Source: Hyphomicrobiales bacterium | Lineage (GTDB): Bacteria > Pseudomonadota > Alphaproteobacteria > Rhizobiales > Beijerinckiaceae | Direction of reading: 5' to 3' | NCBI GenBank assembly: GCA_015655535.1 | Contig: JAATEW010000438.1 | Span: 1 to 9,138 of the forward strand | Length of the DNA: 9,138 nucleotides | Shown: piece by piece, positions 1 through 7,471 of the stretch | How positions within the stretch are numbered: the first letter of the stretch is position 1 | Layout of the letters: every line of letters begins with the position of its first letter | Program-made: the position numbers and the translations under genes | Notes under the pieces: generated by a model | Seen by the model: the letters and a program-made list of their open reading frames with translations, nothing else | Databases searched by the model: none | What the model was told of the DNA's origin: nothing

Positions 1-192
1 GGCAAGATTAAAGCCGATGGCACCATGACCGGCCATCGCGCCGAATTCTATTGGTCTGCACATTGGTTAGAAGAAAATGCGTGGCACTGTTCGAACCGTG
101 CCGTGGTGCCGCACTTTCTCGAAGCCCCCGCATTTATATGTGTCTTTGCGGCACCATGCGTCGCTTTCCCCTCTGAAGATTGCTCGCCGTAG
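1..192 (+). CDS. Possible 3' end of an unrecognised gene (partial, weak)
   Basis: Frame 1 is open from the left edge to a TAG at 190-192, giving about 63 residues that begin GKIKADGTMTGHRAEFYW. I do not recognise the sequence. In related elements the gene before this relaxase is often a small DUF736-type protein or a lytic transglycosylase, but I see no diagnostic motif of either. The second half is rich in Cys, Ala and Phe and lies over a strong inverted repeat (104-156), so it may be noncoding DNA that happens to be open. The frame would end 8 nt before the relaxase ATG. Confidence is low. Confidence 0.2.
   Translation, partial: GKIKADGTMTGHRAEFYWSAHWLEENAWHCSNRAVVPHFLEAPAFICVFAAPCVAFPSEDCSP
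104..156. repeat. 10-bp perfect inverted repeat upstream of relaxase; candidate oriT element
   Basis: TGGTGCCGCA at 104-113 is repeated exactly as its reverse complement TGCGGCACCA at 147-156, with 33 nt between the arms. A second, smaller dyad built from the same core (GGCAC at 83-87 and GTGCC at 98-102) lies just to the left. The relaxase start is 45 nt downstream. MOBP-type relaxases commonly act at an oriT next to their own gene, and such oriTs usually carry an inverted repeat beside the nick site. I cannot identify a nic sequence. It could instead be an operator that autoregulates the relaxase gene. Confidence 0.45.
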
Positions 193-200
193 CAGCAGTG

Positions 201-2255
201 ATGAAAAATGATGACGAGGATCATTTTCGCCCAAAGCCTGGGCGTATCCGGTCCAAGGCGGCCGGCAACTCAGGCACACCCAGCTTCTTCACCCAGGTTC
301 GAAAGATCGCGCGTCAGCAAGGCGTAGCACCGGCGGGCAGAAGGTCCGGCAGCAGGGATCTCGCGGCAAGGCGCGACGCATCGTTTGAAAGGCCCGCCGG
401 AAAGGGCCGAGGTGTGAAGCGCGGACGTGGCGCCGCCTTCGTCCAGGCCCGCGGTCTTGGAAGCGGTTGGAGCCACCGGCAGCCCGGCGCACGCCGCGTC
501 GTTGTGAAGGCGCGCTCTGTGCGCACCGCAGGCAAGAACGGCCGGGGCGCCGCGCATCTGCGCTATATCCAGCGCGATGGCACATCGCGGGACGGCGCAC
601 GCGGCCAACTCTATTCGGCGACGGAAGATCGCGCGGATGGCAGCGCTTTCCTCGCTCGCGGAAAGGATGATCGCCATCAATTTCGGTTCATCGTCGCGCC
701 GGAGGACGGCACGGAGCTAGCCGATCTGACCGGTTTCACCCGTGACCTGATGAGCCAGGTCGAAAAGGATCTGGGGACCAAGCTCGATTGGACGGCCGTC
801 AATCACTTCAACACCGGCCATCCGCATGTCCATGTCATCATCAATGGGCGTGATGAGCTGGGCGAGGATCTCGTCATCAATGGCGACTATATCGCTCATG
901 GTATCCGAGAGCGGGCAAGCGAATTGGCGACGCTCGAACTCGGACCCGTCACCGAGATCGAACAGCAGCGCAAGCTCGCGGCCGAAATCGATCAGGACCG
1001 CTTCACACGCCTCGATCGCGCCTTGATCCGAGAGGCCAGCGACGGCCAGCTCGATTTGCGGAATGTGCCCACCAATCCGCACGGCGTTTCCGACCGGGCT
1101 CTACGGCTCTCCCGGCTCAGCAAGCTGGAACGCATGGGTCTCGCCGCGGAGTCCGAGCCGGGACGCTGGTCAGTCAGCGAAAAGCTGGAGCAGGTGCTGC
1201 GCGATCTTGGCGAGCGCGGTGACATCATCAAGACAATGCATCGGGCATTGAAGGCCGAGAGGCAAGACCGCGACCCGGCCAGCTTCCAGATCCATGACGC
1301 TACGCCCAAAACAGCGATCATTGGCCGATTGATCGATAAACATCTGACTGATGAGCTTGGGGAAAACCTCACCTTGATCGTCGATGGGATCGATGGCCGC
1401 GTCCATCATGTTGCTGGGATCGATCCAACTCGTGTCGAGGAAGCCCACATTGGTAGCATCATCGAGATCGGTCCGAGCGAAGGAACAACCCGTCCAGCCG
1501 ATCGCGCCATTGCCGGCGTGGTACAGGACGGCGTCTATCGGCCATCCCGTCATTTGGAAAAGGCCCGGTTCGACGGCCAGGTAGCCGACCGAGATTACGA
1601 AGGATTCATCGAGGCCCATGTCCGCCGGCTCGAAGCCTTGCGCCGCGCCGGCATCGTCGAGCGGATCGATGCCGATCGTTGGCGCATCCCGGAAGATTTC
1701 GAGAAGCGAGCTGCTTCCTACGATGCAGCACGAAACCGACAGGCTACGGTCCGCACGCTTTCGACCTTTGATCTAGAAAACCAAATCAGTGCGGATGGGG
1801 CGACTTGGTTGGACCGGCGCCTTGTCAAGCCTGGTCTGTCAGACGTTACGGAAGCCGGCTTCGGCAGCAAGGTCATGGAGGCCATGGATCGCCGCCGAGA
1901 GCATCTAATCGAGCAGAGTGATGCGGTTCGTGCTGCCGATGGGCGCATCTCTTATCGCCGCAACCTTCTCGCTACGTTGCAGCAGCGAGAGGTAGCCCGC
2001 GCCGGAGCGGAATTGGCAACGGGCCTGGCTAAGGCATTTCGGGCGACTGGTGACGGAGAGACCGTGCAAGGCACATTCAAATGGTCCGTCCAGCTTTCGA
2101 GCGGCAAGTTCGCGCTGATCGAGAATGCCTATGAGTTCACGCTCGTCCCGTGGCGACCCGTCATTGAGACCTGTGCAGGTCGTGAGGTCACGGGCGTTGT
2201 ACGGGGTGGGGTGGTTTCTTGGCAGCTTGGTCGAAAGCGCGGACTTGGGCTATGA
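201..2255 (+). CDS. VirD2-type (MOBP-like) conjugative relaxase with DUF3363-like C-terminal region
   Basis: This is a 684-residue relaxase that would nick one strand at oriT, bind the 5' end covalently and pilot the DNA to a type IV secretion system. Residues 1-105 are basic and rich in Arg and Gly. The relaxase core follows: a likely catalytic Tyr in HLRYIQRDG (about residue 122), then FRFIVAPEDG, then the metal-binding histidine motif HFNTGHPHVHVII (His 202, 207, 209 and 211). After YIAHGIRERASELAT the long C-terminal half resembles the DUF3363 region, with two winged-helix-like segments (around RLSKLERMG and RLEALRRAGIVERIDADRW) and a family-typical ending VVSWQLGRKRGLGL. The protein therefore looks full length and intact. 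A TTG at 180 is in frame, but the ATG at 201 is preferred although no clear ribosome binding site precedes it. The stop overlaps an ATG (ATGA, 2252-2255), as if a coupled gene once followed. The function is clear; the exact family name is from memory. Confidence 0.93.
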   Translation: MKNDDEDHFRPKPGRIRSKAAGNSGTPSFFTQVRKIARQQGVAPAGRRSGSRDLAARRDASFERPAGKGRGVKRGRGAAFVQARGLGSGWSHRQPGARRVVVKARSVRTAGKNGRGAAHLRYIQRDGTSRDGARGQLYSATEDRADGSAFLARGKDDRHQFRFIVAPEDGTELADLTGFTRDLMSQVEKDLGTKLDWTAVNHFNTGHPHVHVIINGRDELGEDLVINGDYIAHGIRERASELATLELGPVTEIEQQRKLAAEIDQDRFTRLDRALIREASDGQLDLRNVPTNPHGVSDRALRLSRLSKLERMGLAAESEPGRWSVSEKLEQVLRDLGERGDIIKTMHRALKAERQDRDPASFQIHDATPKTAIIGRLIDKHLTDELGENLTLIVDGIDGRVHHVAGIDPTRVEEAHIGSIIEIGPSEGTTRPADRAIAGVVQDGVYRPSRHLEKARFDGQVADRDYEGFIEAHVRRLEALRRAGIVERIDADRWRIPEDFEKRAASYDAARNRQATVRTLSTFDLENQISADGATWLDRRLVKPGLSDVTEAGFGSKVMEAMDRRREHLIEQSDAVRAADGRISYRRNLLATLQQREVARAGAELATGLAKAFRATGDGETVQGTFKWSVQLSSGKFALIENAYEFTLVPWRPVIETCAGREVTGVVRGGVVSWQLGRKRGLGL

Positions 2256-2581
2256 AGCGAGCGGGGCAAGATACGTAGTGGCTGTACGTGGGTCAGTCCG
2301 CGATTGGTCACATTCAGGGCGTGATACCCGCACCCGAAACCCGTCGCTTATTCAGCTTGCTTGGTGCCAGTCTGCTCCGCGTTCCGGTGCGTGGTTGCCG
2401 TCGTGCGGCCCGCGCAGCGGCGGGTATGACCGTGAATAGAGATCGATGTTCAATGGCCACCAACATGCCGTCTAGAGATAACGTGGCTTCGGTCACAAGA
2501 GCCCGGGCCGTGGTGAAACGGCAAAGCCGGTCAAACTACCTTTAGCGTGGTGAGGACTGGGAGCAGCGCGATGGGCGCGTG
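2256..2581. other. Gene-free stretch between convergent genes; probable recombination junction
   Basis: I find no convincing gene here. The relaxase stop TGA overlaps an ATG at 2252-2254 that opens a frame of only eight codons (MKRAGQDT, stop TAG at 2276-2278). In related conjugative modules a traG-type coupling gene follows the relaxase, so this may be the stub of a lost gene. From the other side, the permease stop is at 2582 with no ATPase gene beyond it. Short frames in 2288-2545 and 2314-2496 have no recognisable protein features. The right half (2483-2529) contains several closely packed hairpins. Confidence 0.6.
2483..2529 (+). repeat. Cluster of small hairpins, one with a UUCG tetraloop
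   Basis: GTGGC-TTCG-GTCAC (2483-2496) can fold as RNA into a 5-bp stem, one pair being G-U, closed by the stable C(UUCG)G tetraloop. GCCGT-GGTGAA-ACGGC (2507-2522) forms a second stem. CGGC-AAA-GCCG (2519-2529) forms a third that shares bases with the second, so those two exclude each other. No T-run follows on either strand, so these are not classic intrinsic terminators. They lie between two convergent genes and could still end transcription weakly, or be a remnant of a structured RNA. Confidence 0.35.
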
Positions 2582-3676
2582 TCAGCTACTGATCCACCCC
2601 TTTGACTGGGTCTTCCAGAACAGGAAGCAGATAATTGGTGTTCCGAAAAGCGCCGTCAGCACGCCGACTGGAATTTCTGCTTGGACTACAGAACGGGTTA
2701 GATCATCGAGGCCGAGGATAAAAAGGCCGCCGAGAAGCGCCGAGGCGGGCAGCAGGCGGCGATGATCAGGCCCCACCAGCATGCGCGCGCAATGCGGAAC
2801 GACAAGCCCGATCCAGCCGATGGTGCCGCTTACCGAGACTTGCGCCGCGACGATTAGGGAGACGACCGCAATGATAACCCAGCGAAGATAGGTAACATTG
2901 ACACCGAGCGAAGCAGCATCGAGATCGCCAAGGGAAAGAAGATTGAGCCGCCAGCGCAGGAGCATGAGGATGGCGCCGCCTGCCAAGGTCGGAATTGCGA
3001 GCATATAGACCTTCTGCGGATCGGCCCCGACGAAGCTGCCGAGCAGCCAATAGACCATAGTCGGCAGCTTCCAATCGGGTGCGAGGAACTGCACGAGGCC
3101 GACGCAGGCCAGGAAGAAAGCGCCGATGAAGACACCGGCCAGGATCAGAGCAATACCGTCCGTTCCACCGTGCACGAGCTTTGCAAGGCCGAAGGTGCAA
3201 GCCATGGCGCCGAGACCGCCCACGAAGGCAAGCCCAACGATCCCGATCGGCGGCCAGTCGAAGAACATGGCCATCACGCCGCCGAAAGCCGCACCTGAGG
3301 TCACGCCGACAAGATCGGGTCCGACAAGTGGATTGCGCATCATGCCTTGCAGGGCCGTGCCCGACGTGCCGAGCGCCATACCCGCTAGAGTGGCGAGCAG
3401 CACGCGCGGCAGACGGATGATTTCGATGACCGTCAGCTCTTTCAAATCCCATGGCGGATTATCCGGCAAGGGCCCAGGCCAGGCGAGATGCGCGACGATT
3501 ACCAAGGCTTTCCAGAAGGTCATCGGATAGGCGCCGATGCAGAGCGAGCCAACGATCGCAAGCAGGATGGCCAGCGCAAGCAGGAATGGCATGGCCCAGC
3601 CAAATCTTTCCGTAAAACATGGTTTCGAGGGTCGCGATTTAGACACTCTTGGATTTGCCAGACTCATATCCGTCAT
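2582..3676 (-). CDS. FecCD-family ABC transporter permease
   Basis: This 364-residue inner-membrane permease belongs to the BtuC/FhuB/FecCD group, which forms homodimers and takes metal chelates, corrinoids or, in MolB, molybdate and tungstate from a class III binding protein. Family signatures are clear: RLPRVLLATLAG (88-99), GTALQGMMRNPLVGP (106-120), a coupling-helix region SLGDLDAASLGVN (248-260), IGWIGLVVPHCARMLVGPDH (286-305) and IPVGVLTALFGTP (335-347). Many hydrophobic helices span the chain, starting at about residue 28, and the length is normal for an intact member. The ATG (3674-3676) overlaps the stop of the binding-protein gene (TGA 3673-3675), so translation is probably coupled. 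The retained coupling helix implies that it works with an ATPase, yet no ATPase gene follows. Substrate specificity cannot be read from the sequence alone. Confidence 0.95.
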   Translation of the reverse strand: MTDMSLANPRVSKSRPSKPCFTERFGWAMPFLLALAILLAIVGSLCIGAYPMTFWKALVIVAHLAWPGPLPDNPPWDLKELTVIEIIRLPRVLLATLAGMALGTSGTALQGMMRNPLVGPDLVGVTSGAAFGGVMAMFFDWPPIGIVGLAFVGGLGAMACTFGLAKLVHGGTDGIALILAGVFIGAFFLACVGLVQFLAPDWKLPTMVYWLLGSFVGADPQKVYMLAIPTLAGGAILMLLRWRLNLLSLGDLDAASLGVNVTYLRWVIIAVVSLIVAAQVSVSGTIGWIGLVVPHCARMLVGPDHRRLLPASALLGGLFILGLDDLTRSVVQAEIPVGVLTALFGTPIICFLFWKTQSKGWISS

Positions 3677-4923
3677 GGCTCGTGCCCCCCATTGCCGGCT
3701 TGGCTATCCTGCATGAAACGCCCGTAGCCCTCAGATCCTTCGTTGTCCTTGATCCTCAAAAGTTCGTCGATCTGTACGTCGCTGAGCTGATAATTGAAGT
3801 CTCGCAAAAGGGTCTCGCGGAGCAGGTTGCGAAGCTTCGGGCGCAAGCGATCTGGATGGATGATTTCGCCCATCCAGCGGGTCCAGAGCGGTTGAAAAAC
3901 GATGCCTGCTAGGCCGCCGCCGCCCGGATCCCGACCAGGCATCGTATAGACCTGCTTCGCTCGAACTGCTTTCAAACAACGCCATCGCGGATCATGAGTG
4001 AATTCAGATGGCTTTTGGCCGTAACCCATCAGGAAGATGTAATCCGGGTCCATCATGAGGACACGTTCGGCATCACGAGAACGGCCATAGCGATCCGTCG
4101 GCGTTGCGGCTCCCGCCGGAGCGAAATAAGGATAATCTCTCGAATTCTTCAAATAAAGTTGGCTTCGATCGGTAGTCAACGTTCCCATAACGAGCACAGA
4201 TGGGAGCGGCCCGAAAGTCGCTGCTTGAAGATCGCGGGCCAGATCGGCAAAATGTTCTTTGTACCGCGTAATTTCCATCTCGCCACGCGCTGGATCGCCG
4301 ATCAATGCGGTTTCGACACGCGCCGTCGAATAGGTGCAATCGTCCCAAGTCTTGTCATTCCAACAGAGGGTAAGAGCCGGAAGACCCAACTTACGTAGGG
4401 TGGGTACAAGGCCGAAATGGCCGCCATTGCCGAGAAAGACGCCGTCACTCTTCGCGATTAATGTTTCCAACTCTGAAAAAGGACCGTGACCTGTGGGAAG
4501 CAATTTTCTTGCCCAGATGCTTTCGTCCTCTTCAATCTCCGAATAGACCCAGTACATGATGCTTTTACTGAATCTTTGCCGGTCAGCCCCGCTGCCAGCA
4601 TCCAATATGGTACCCGGCGCGTGAGTGTTTTCTAGATAACTATCGGCCGTCCAAGCACCCCAAGTGAGAACAATGCCGTGGAAGGGCAGCCCTACAGAAA
4701 CCTTGACGCCTTGGGCATCGGTTACGGTTCGCGATTCAGTGGAACTCAGAAATACCGGCTCTGGACGCATCAGTGCGAACACAGTGAGCGCTATGCAGAG
4801 AAACGGTACAAGCCAAACAAATTCGTTGGCCTGACAAGCACGGTTTTTAGCGATCGTTGCACTCCATCCGGCACGGTCATTTATATGCGTGTGGCAGCTC
4901 GAAACTGAGGAACGCGCCGTCAC
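3673..4923 (-). CDS. Class III (FecB/MolA-like) substrate-binding protein with N-terminal membrane anchor
   Basis: This 416-residue protein is predicted to be periplasmic, binding the imported metal complex or oxyanion and delivering it to the adjacent permease. After a hydrophilic lead, residues 36-51 form one hydrophobic segment with no obvious signal-peptidase site or lipobox after it, so an uncleaved signal anchor is likely. The binding-protein fold then follows: SRTVTDAQGVKVSVG (64-78), LETLIAKSDGVFLGNGG (152-168), VLMMDPDYIFLMGYG (288-302), DPRWRCLKAVRAKQVYTMPG (311-330) and PLWTRWMGEIIHPD (345-358). A tail DFNYQLSDVQIDELL (375-389) resembles the C-terminal helix of metal-type class III proteins. 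The start is a GTG at 4921-4923, 30 nt after the receptor stop; no strong ribosome binding site is visible. At 416 residues it is longer than the usual 300-380, through the N-terminal extension and a poorly conserved C-terminal tail. An iron-siderophore binding role is the main alternative to an oxyanion. Confidence 0.88.
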   Translation of the reverse strand: MTARSSVSSCHTHINDRAGWSATIAKNRACQANEFVWLVPFLCIALTVFALMRPEPVFLSSTESRTVTDAQGVKVSVGLPFHGIVLTWGAWTADSYLENTHAPGTILDAGSGADRQRFSKSIMYWVYSEIEEDESIWARKLLPTGHGPFSELETLIAKSDGVFLGNGGHFGLVPTLRKLGLPALTLCWNDKTWDDCTYSTARVETALIGDPARGEMEITRYKEHFADLARDLQAATFGPLPSVLVMGTLTTDRSQLYLKNSRDYPYFAPAGAATPTDRYGRSRDAERVLMMDPDYIFLMGYGQKPSEFTHDPRWRCLKAVRAKQVYTMPGRDPGGGGLAGIVFQPLWTRWMGEIIHPDRLRPKLRNLLRETLLRDFNYQLSDVQIDELLRIKDNEGSEGYGRFMQDSQAGNGGHEP

Positions 4924-4953
4924 ATGCCAATCGGAAGGAATCTGATTACCAGT

Positions 4954-7245
4954 TTAAAATCTCATTTCTGCACTCGCAAGAAACGTACGCGGTAATCCCT
5001 CTTCGGCATACGATTGCCAATAGGCTGTGTTGGTAAAATTATTCACGTTGAAGCGAATGATCAGATCTTTATCAGCGACCTTGGTCGTATACCGAAAGCC
5101 AAGATCGCCCACGATGTACCCGGGAAGTTTTTGAAGGTTTATTAGACTAGCGTAAGTAGTGCCGGGGAGAGCAGCATCGAAGCGGTCTGCCGCTTGGAAG
5201 CCACCGATCAATGTGAGGCCTCTCGCCCAGGGTAGAAAGGATGGGTTATATTCCGCATATAGCTTGCCGCTAATGGGTGAAACATTTTGCGGCAAGACGC
5301 CATCCTGGAGAGGGTTCGTTGGGTTATTTGTTATGCGGGCGTCGATTAGATCCAGACCAGCAATAAGAGTCAGATCTTCATAAATTTTCCCTGTCGCCGT
5401 CAGTTCCAATCCCTTATGAACTTCGCGGCCGGATTGAATGACGGTATAGGTCCCATTACCGTTATTTTGCGTATATTGGTTTGCTTTATCAATATCGAAG
5501 AGCGCTGCGGTGACAAGGAGATTGGTGCCTACCGTCGCTTTGACGCCAACTTCATATTGCTTGCCTAAATAGGGTGAGAGAGTTGCGCCGTTGTTCGTAT
5601 AGATAAAGTTTCCGCTGTTCAAAACCTGACTGCCTTGCTGGAGCGATTGCTGGTAAGTTGCATAAGTCGAAAGCCAAGGAAGAACCTTGTAAACGAGCGA
5701 AATGCTTGGGGTGAGAGCAGAGGCGCCGTAGCCACTGGTTGCAGTTCCGGCGGAATTGAAATTGGTGCGACCGAGTGTCGTGTAATTTGCTCCGGCTAGC
5801 AAAATAAATTTGTCCATAAATTTGATTTCATCACCGAGAACGTAATTCTTCCCGAAGGTGTCGGCATATATGTAATTTGATCCAGAGGGTGAAAATGCAT
5901 AATTGGGCTGCGGCACAGAGATCTGATTGTAAAAATTGTTCGTGTAAGCAGTGGAGGCGGAGGTCGTAGTTAGGAGGCCTTGCTGGGCGAACTGGGTGAA
6001 TCCCGTGAATCCAGTTGTCAGTTTATGCTGAAGGCCCCAGGTCGAAAACTCGGCGTCGAGAAAACTGTAACCCGAGTGCGTATACCAAATAGTTGGTACC
6101 GTTCCCGCGCTGCTGGCACTTTGAGTTTCAGTGCCTTGGTAGTTTGTAATCGAGGTGCTGAGGCTGCCACCTTGTCCAAGGGCTCCCCTTTGCTCCCGCG
6201 TAAAATCGTACGCCGCCCGAATGGAAAAGATATCATTCAACTTCCAAGTTAACTTCGCTCCGCCGGTATCGGTTTCATCTACGAACTGTAGCCAAGAGGG
6301 TGTAAATATTGTCGCCGGATTAGCTGGAGTTGGGTAAGAAGTCAGTGCAGCAGAAACTCCAAAAGCTGGGGTGATCCCATACACGTGATAATTTGAATGT
6401 GCGGCGTTGAATTGTAGGAGAGCGCCATCCCAGAGATGAACATCAATGGCTCCGCTGATCAGGTTGCGTTTGATATCCTGATTGTAGATCGAAGTATGTC
6501 CATCTTGTCCGGCGACGTTTAGGCGGTATCCGACCAATCCATCGGCAAGGCCAGGAATCGTGAGTGGACCGCCAAAGTCACCGTGAATATAGCCGTTTTG
6601 ACCTGAGTTATCGCCCGCGGTTACACTGGCGTAAGATGTCACCGTGGGTCGCTTGAGAACATAATTCAGATTGCCACCGACGCTGCCCGTCCCGTAAAGG
6701 AAGCCATCGACACCACTAAGCAACTCAAGGCGTTCCTTGTCTTCCAAAACGGTGTCGAACATCCCTCCCGCGCCGCCGAGTAATCCATCATATGTCATCC
6801 CGGCATTGTTCGTGAATTGAGTGATTGTGAAGCCGCGGACGTAAAAGAACGGATTGCCGGAATTATTTTGTTGCGGAAGTACGTTAGTGATCTGAGGAAT
6901 TACTTTGACGAGCTGCTCGGGCTGATAGGCCTGAAGATTGTCGATAAGTTCATGCGGAACGACCGTTATCGAATAGGGCGCATCTTGTATTGGCAAGTCG
7001 CTAAAGATTGGTCCAGCCGCTGTTGTATTGTTCACGCGATATCCGGCCGCCGCGCTGCCATCCAGCGGCAGGGGCGCCGTGACGCTGATGTCCGGTATGG
7101 GAGTCGTTGCGTTTTGCGCGTAGGCAAAGTTCTGCATCGTGGCGATGGCAAGTAATGTGGTACAACTCAACAATGTCTGCTTGTAATTAAAGCCGTTCTG
7201 CTTCTTTATGTCCCGCATATTTTGCCCCAGTGATCTATAGTCCAT
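4954..7245 (-). CDS. TonB-dependent outer-membrane receptor (siderophore/metallophore type)
   Basis: This 763-residue receptor would import a scarce ligand across the outer membrane using TonB-ExbBD energy. A signal peptide (hydrophobic stretch about residues 25-40, cleavage after AYA-43) is followed by a likely TonB box, DISVTA (52-57). The plug (about 82-199) contains DLPIQDAPYSITVVP, NPFFYVRGF and ERLELLSGVDGFLYGTGS, the usual siderophore-receptor motifs. A 22-strand barrel presumably fills the rest and ends in the outer-membrane targeting residue Phe (SAEMRF). Nothing is truncated. The first ATG (7245) lacks a close ribosome binding site. Met-10 (7218) follows GGGG at a 6-nt spacing, gives a cleaner signal peptide and may be the true start. 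It is the first gene of the operon with the binding protein and permease, and it is divergent from two ModE-like regulators. The ligand is unknown: ferric siderophores are typical of the family, but the context suggests a molybdenum or tungsten chelate. Confidence 0.93.
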   Translation of the reverse strand: MDYRSLGQNMRDIKKQNGFNYKQTLLSCTTLLAIATMQNFAYAQNATTPIPDISVTAPLPLDGSAAAGYRVNNTTAAGPIFSDLPIQDAPYSITVVPHELIDNLQAYQPEQLVKVIPQITNVLPQQNNSGNPFFYVRGFTITQFTNNAGMTYDGLLGGAGGMFDTVLEDKERLELLSGVDGFLYGTGSVGGNLNYVLKRPTVTSYASVTAGDNSGQNGYIHGDFGGPLTIPGLADGLVGYRLNVAGQDGHTSIYNQDIKRNLISGAIDVHLWDGALLQFNAAHSNYHVYGITPAFGVSAALTSYPTPANPATIFTPSWLQFVDETDTGGAKLTWKLNDIFSIRAAYDFTREQRGALGQGGSLSTSITNYQGTETQSASSAGTVPTIWYTHSGYSFLDAEFSTWGLQHKLTTGFTGFTQFAQQGLLTTTSASTAYTNNFYNQISVPQPNYAFSPSGSNYIYADTFGKNYVLGDEIKFMDKFILLAGANYTTLGRTNFNSAGTATSGYGASALTPSISLVYKVLPWLSTYATYQQSLQQGSQVLNSGNFIYTNNGATLSPYLGKQYEVGVKATVGTNLLVTAALFDIDKANQYTQNNGNGTYTVIQSGREVHKGLELTATGKIYEDLTLIAGLDLIDARITNNPTNPLQDGVLPQNVSPISGKLYAEYNPSFLPWARGLTLIGGFQAADRFDAALPGTTYASLINLQKLPGYIVGDLGFRYTTKVADKDLIIRFNVNNFTNTAYWQSYAEEGLPRTFLASAEMRF

Positions 7246-7260
7246 GCAGGTTTTACCTGC
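7246..7260 (-). promoter_or_regulatory. Perfect 6-bp dyad abutting the first receptor ATG
   Basis: On the minus strand the 15 nt directly before the ATG at 7245 read GCAGGTAAAACCTGC, a perfect palindrome with 6-bp arms and a 3-nt centre. As RNA it could form a hairpin that hides the only AGG near that start. If Met-10 (7218) is the true start, the dyad sits in the leader about 27 nt upstream. It may be an operator or a translation-controlling hairpin; the sequence does not say which. Confidence 0.4.
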
Positions 7261-7390
7261 TTTATTGCTTCATGCTCTGGGCAAATGTCATCGTTGACTT
7301 GCAGTGCTACTGCCGTCGCGGATAATCATCAGCCAAATTAGAGAACTGATCGCGTTTAGTTAGTCGAAGTGTTCTCCGATTTGTCCATCA

Positions 7391-7429
7391 TCGCCGGCCA
7401 TCTTGTATCTATTTCGATATGGCTGGCGA
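7391..7429. promoter_or_regulatory. 11-bp near-perfect inverted repeat; candidate operator
   Basis: TCGCCGGCCAT (7391-7401) and ATGGCTGGCGA (7419-7429) are inverted repeats with one mismatch and a 17-nt spacer, near the middle of the divergent region. Known ModE sites are also dyads whose ends begin TCG and end CGA, but their arms are AT-rich TATATA-like sequences, so this is not a canonical Mo-box. The size and location suit a dimeric winged-helix regulator that controls both directions. Confidence 0.45.
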
Positions 7430-7452
7430 CGCTATCCGCTGCCTGGCGCTCT

Positions 7453-7471
7453 GTAAATTTAATGATTTTAC
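7453..7471. promoter_or_regulatory. AT-rich imperfect palindrome upstream of the first regulator
   Basis: GTAAA (7453-7457) and TTTAC (7467-7471) flank nine AT-rich bases and form a symmetric 19-nt element 58 nt before the regulator ATG. It overlaps the most AT-rich patch of the gap, where the regulator promoter probably lies. It could be an autoregulatory site, but AT-rich DNA makes such palindromes common. Confidence 0.25.

Noticed and set aside
270..1619. Long minus-strand open frames antisense to the relaxase
   Set aside because: They are shadows of a GC-rich coding sequence; the plus-strand product has clear relaxase motifs and the antisense products resemble nothing.
2403..2581. Group II intron 5' end
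   Set aside because: GTGCG and several hairpins are suggestive, but there is no reverse transcriptase, no domain V and no 3' end, so it is kept only as a low-interest finding and not annotated as an intron.
2766..3530. Other open frames over the permease gene on both strands
   Set aside because: They are Arg-, Ala- or Pro-rich out-of-frame translations of the FecCD permease with no domain features.
7391..7471. Canonical ModE box (TATATA-type dyad)
   Set aside because: The dyads present are not of the TATATA type at the known spacing, so calling them Mo-boxes would overstate the match.
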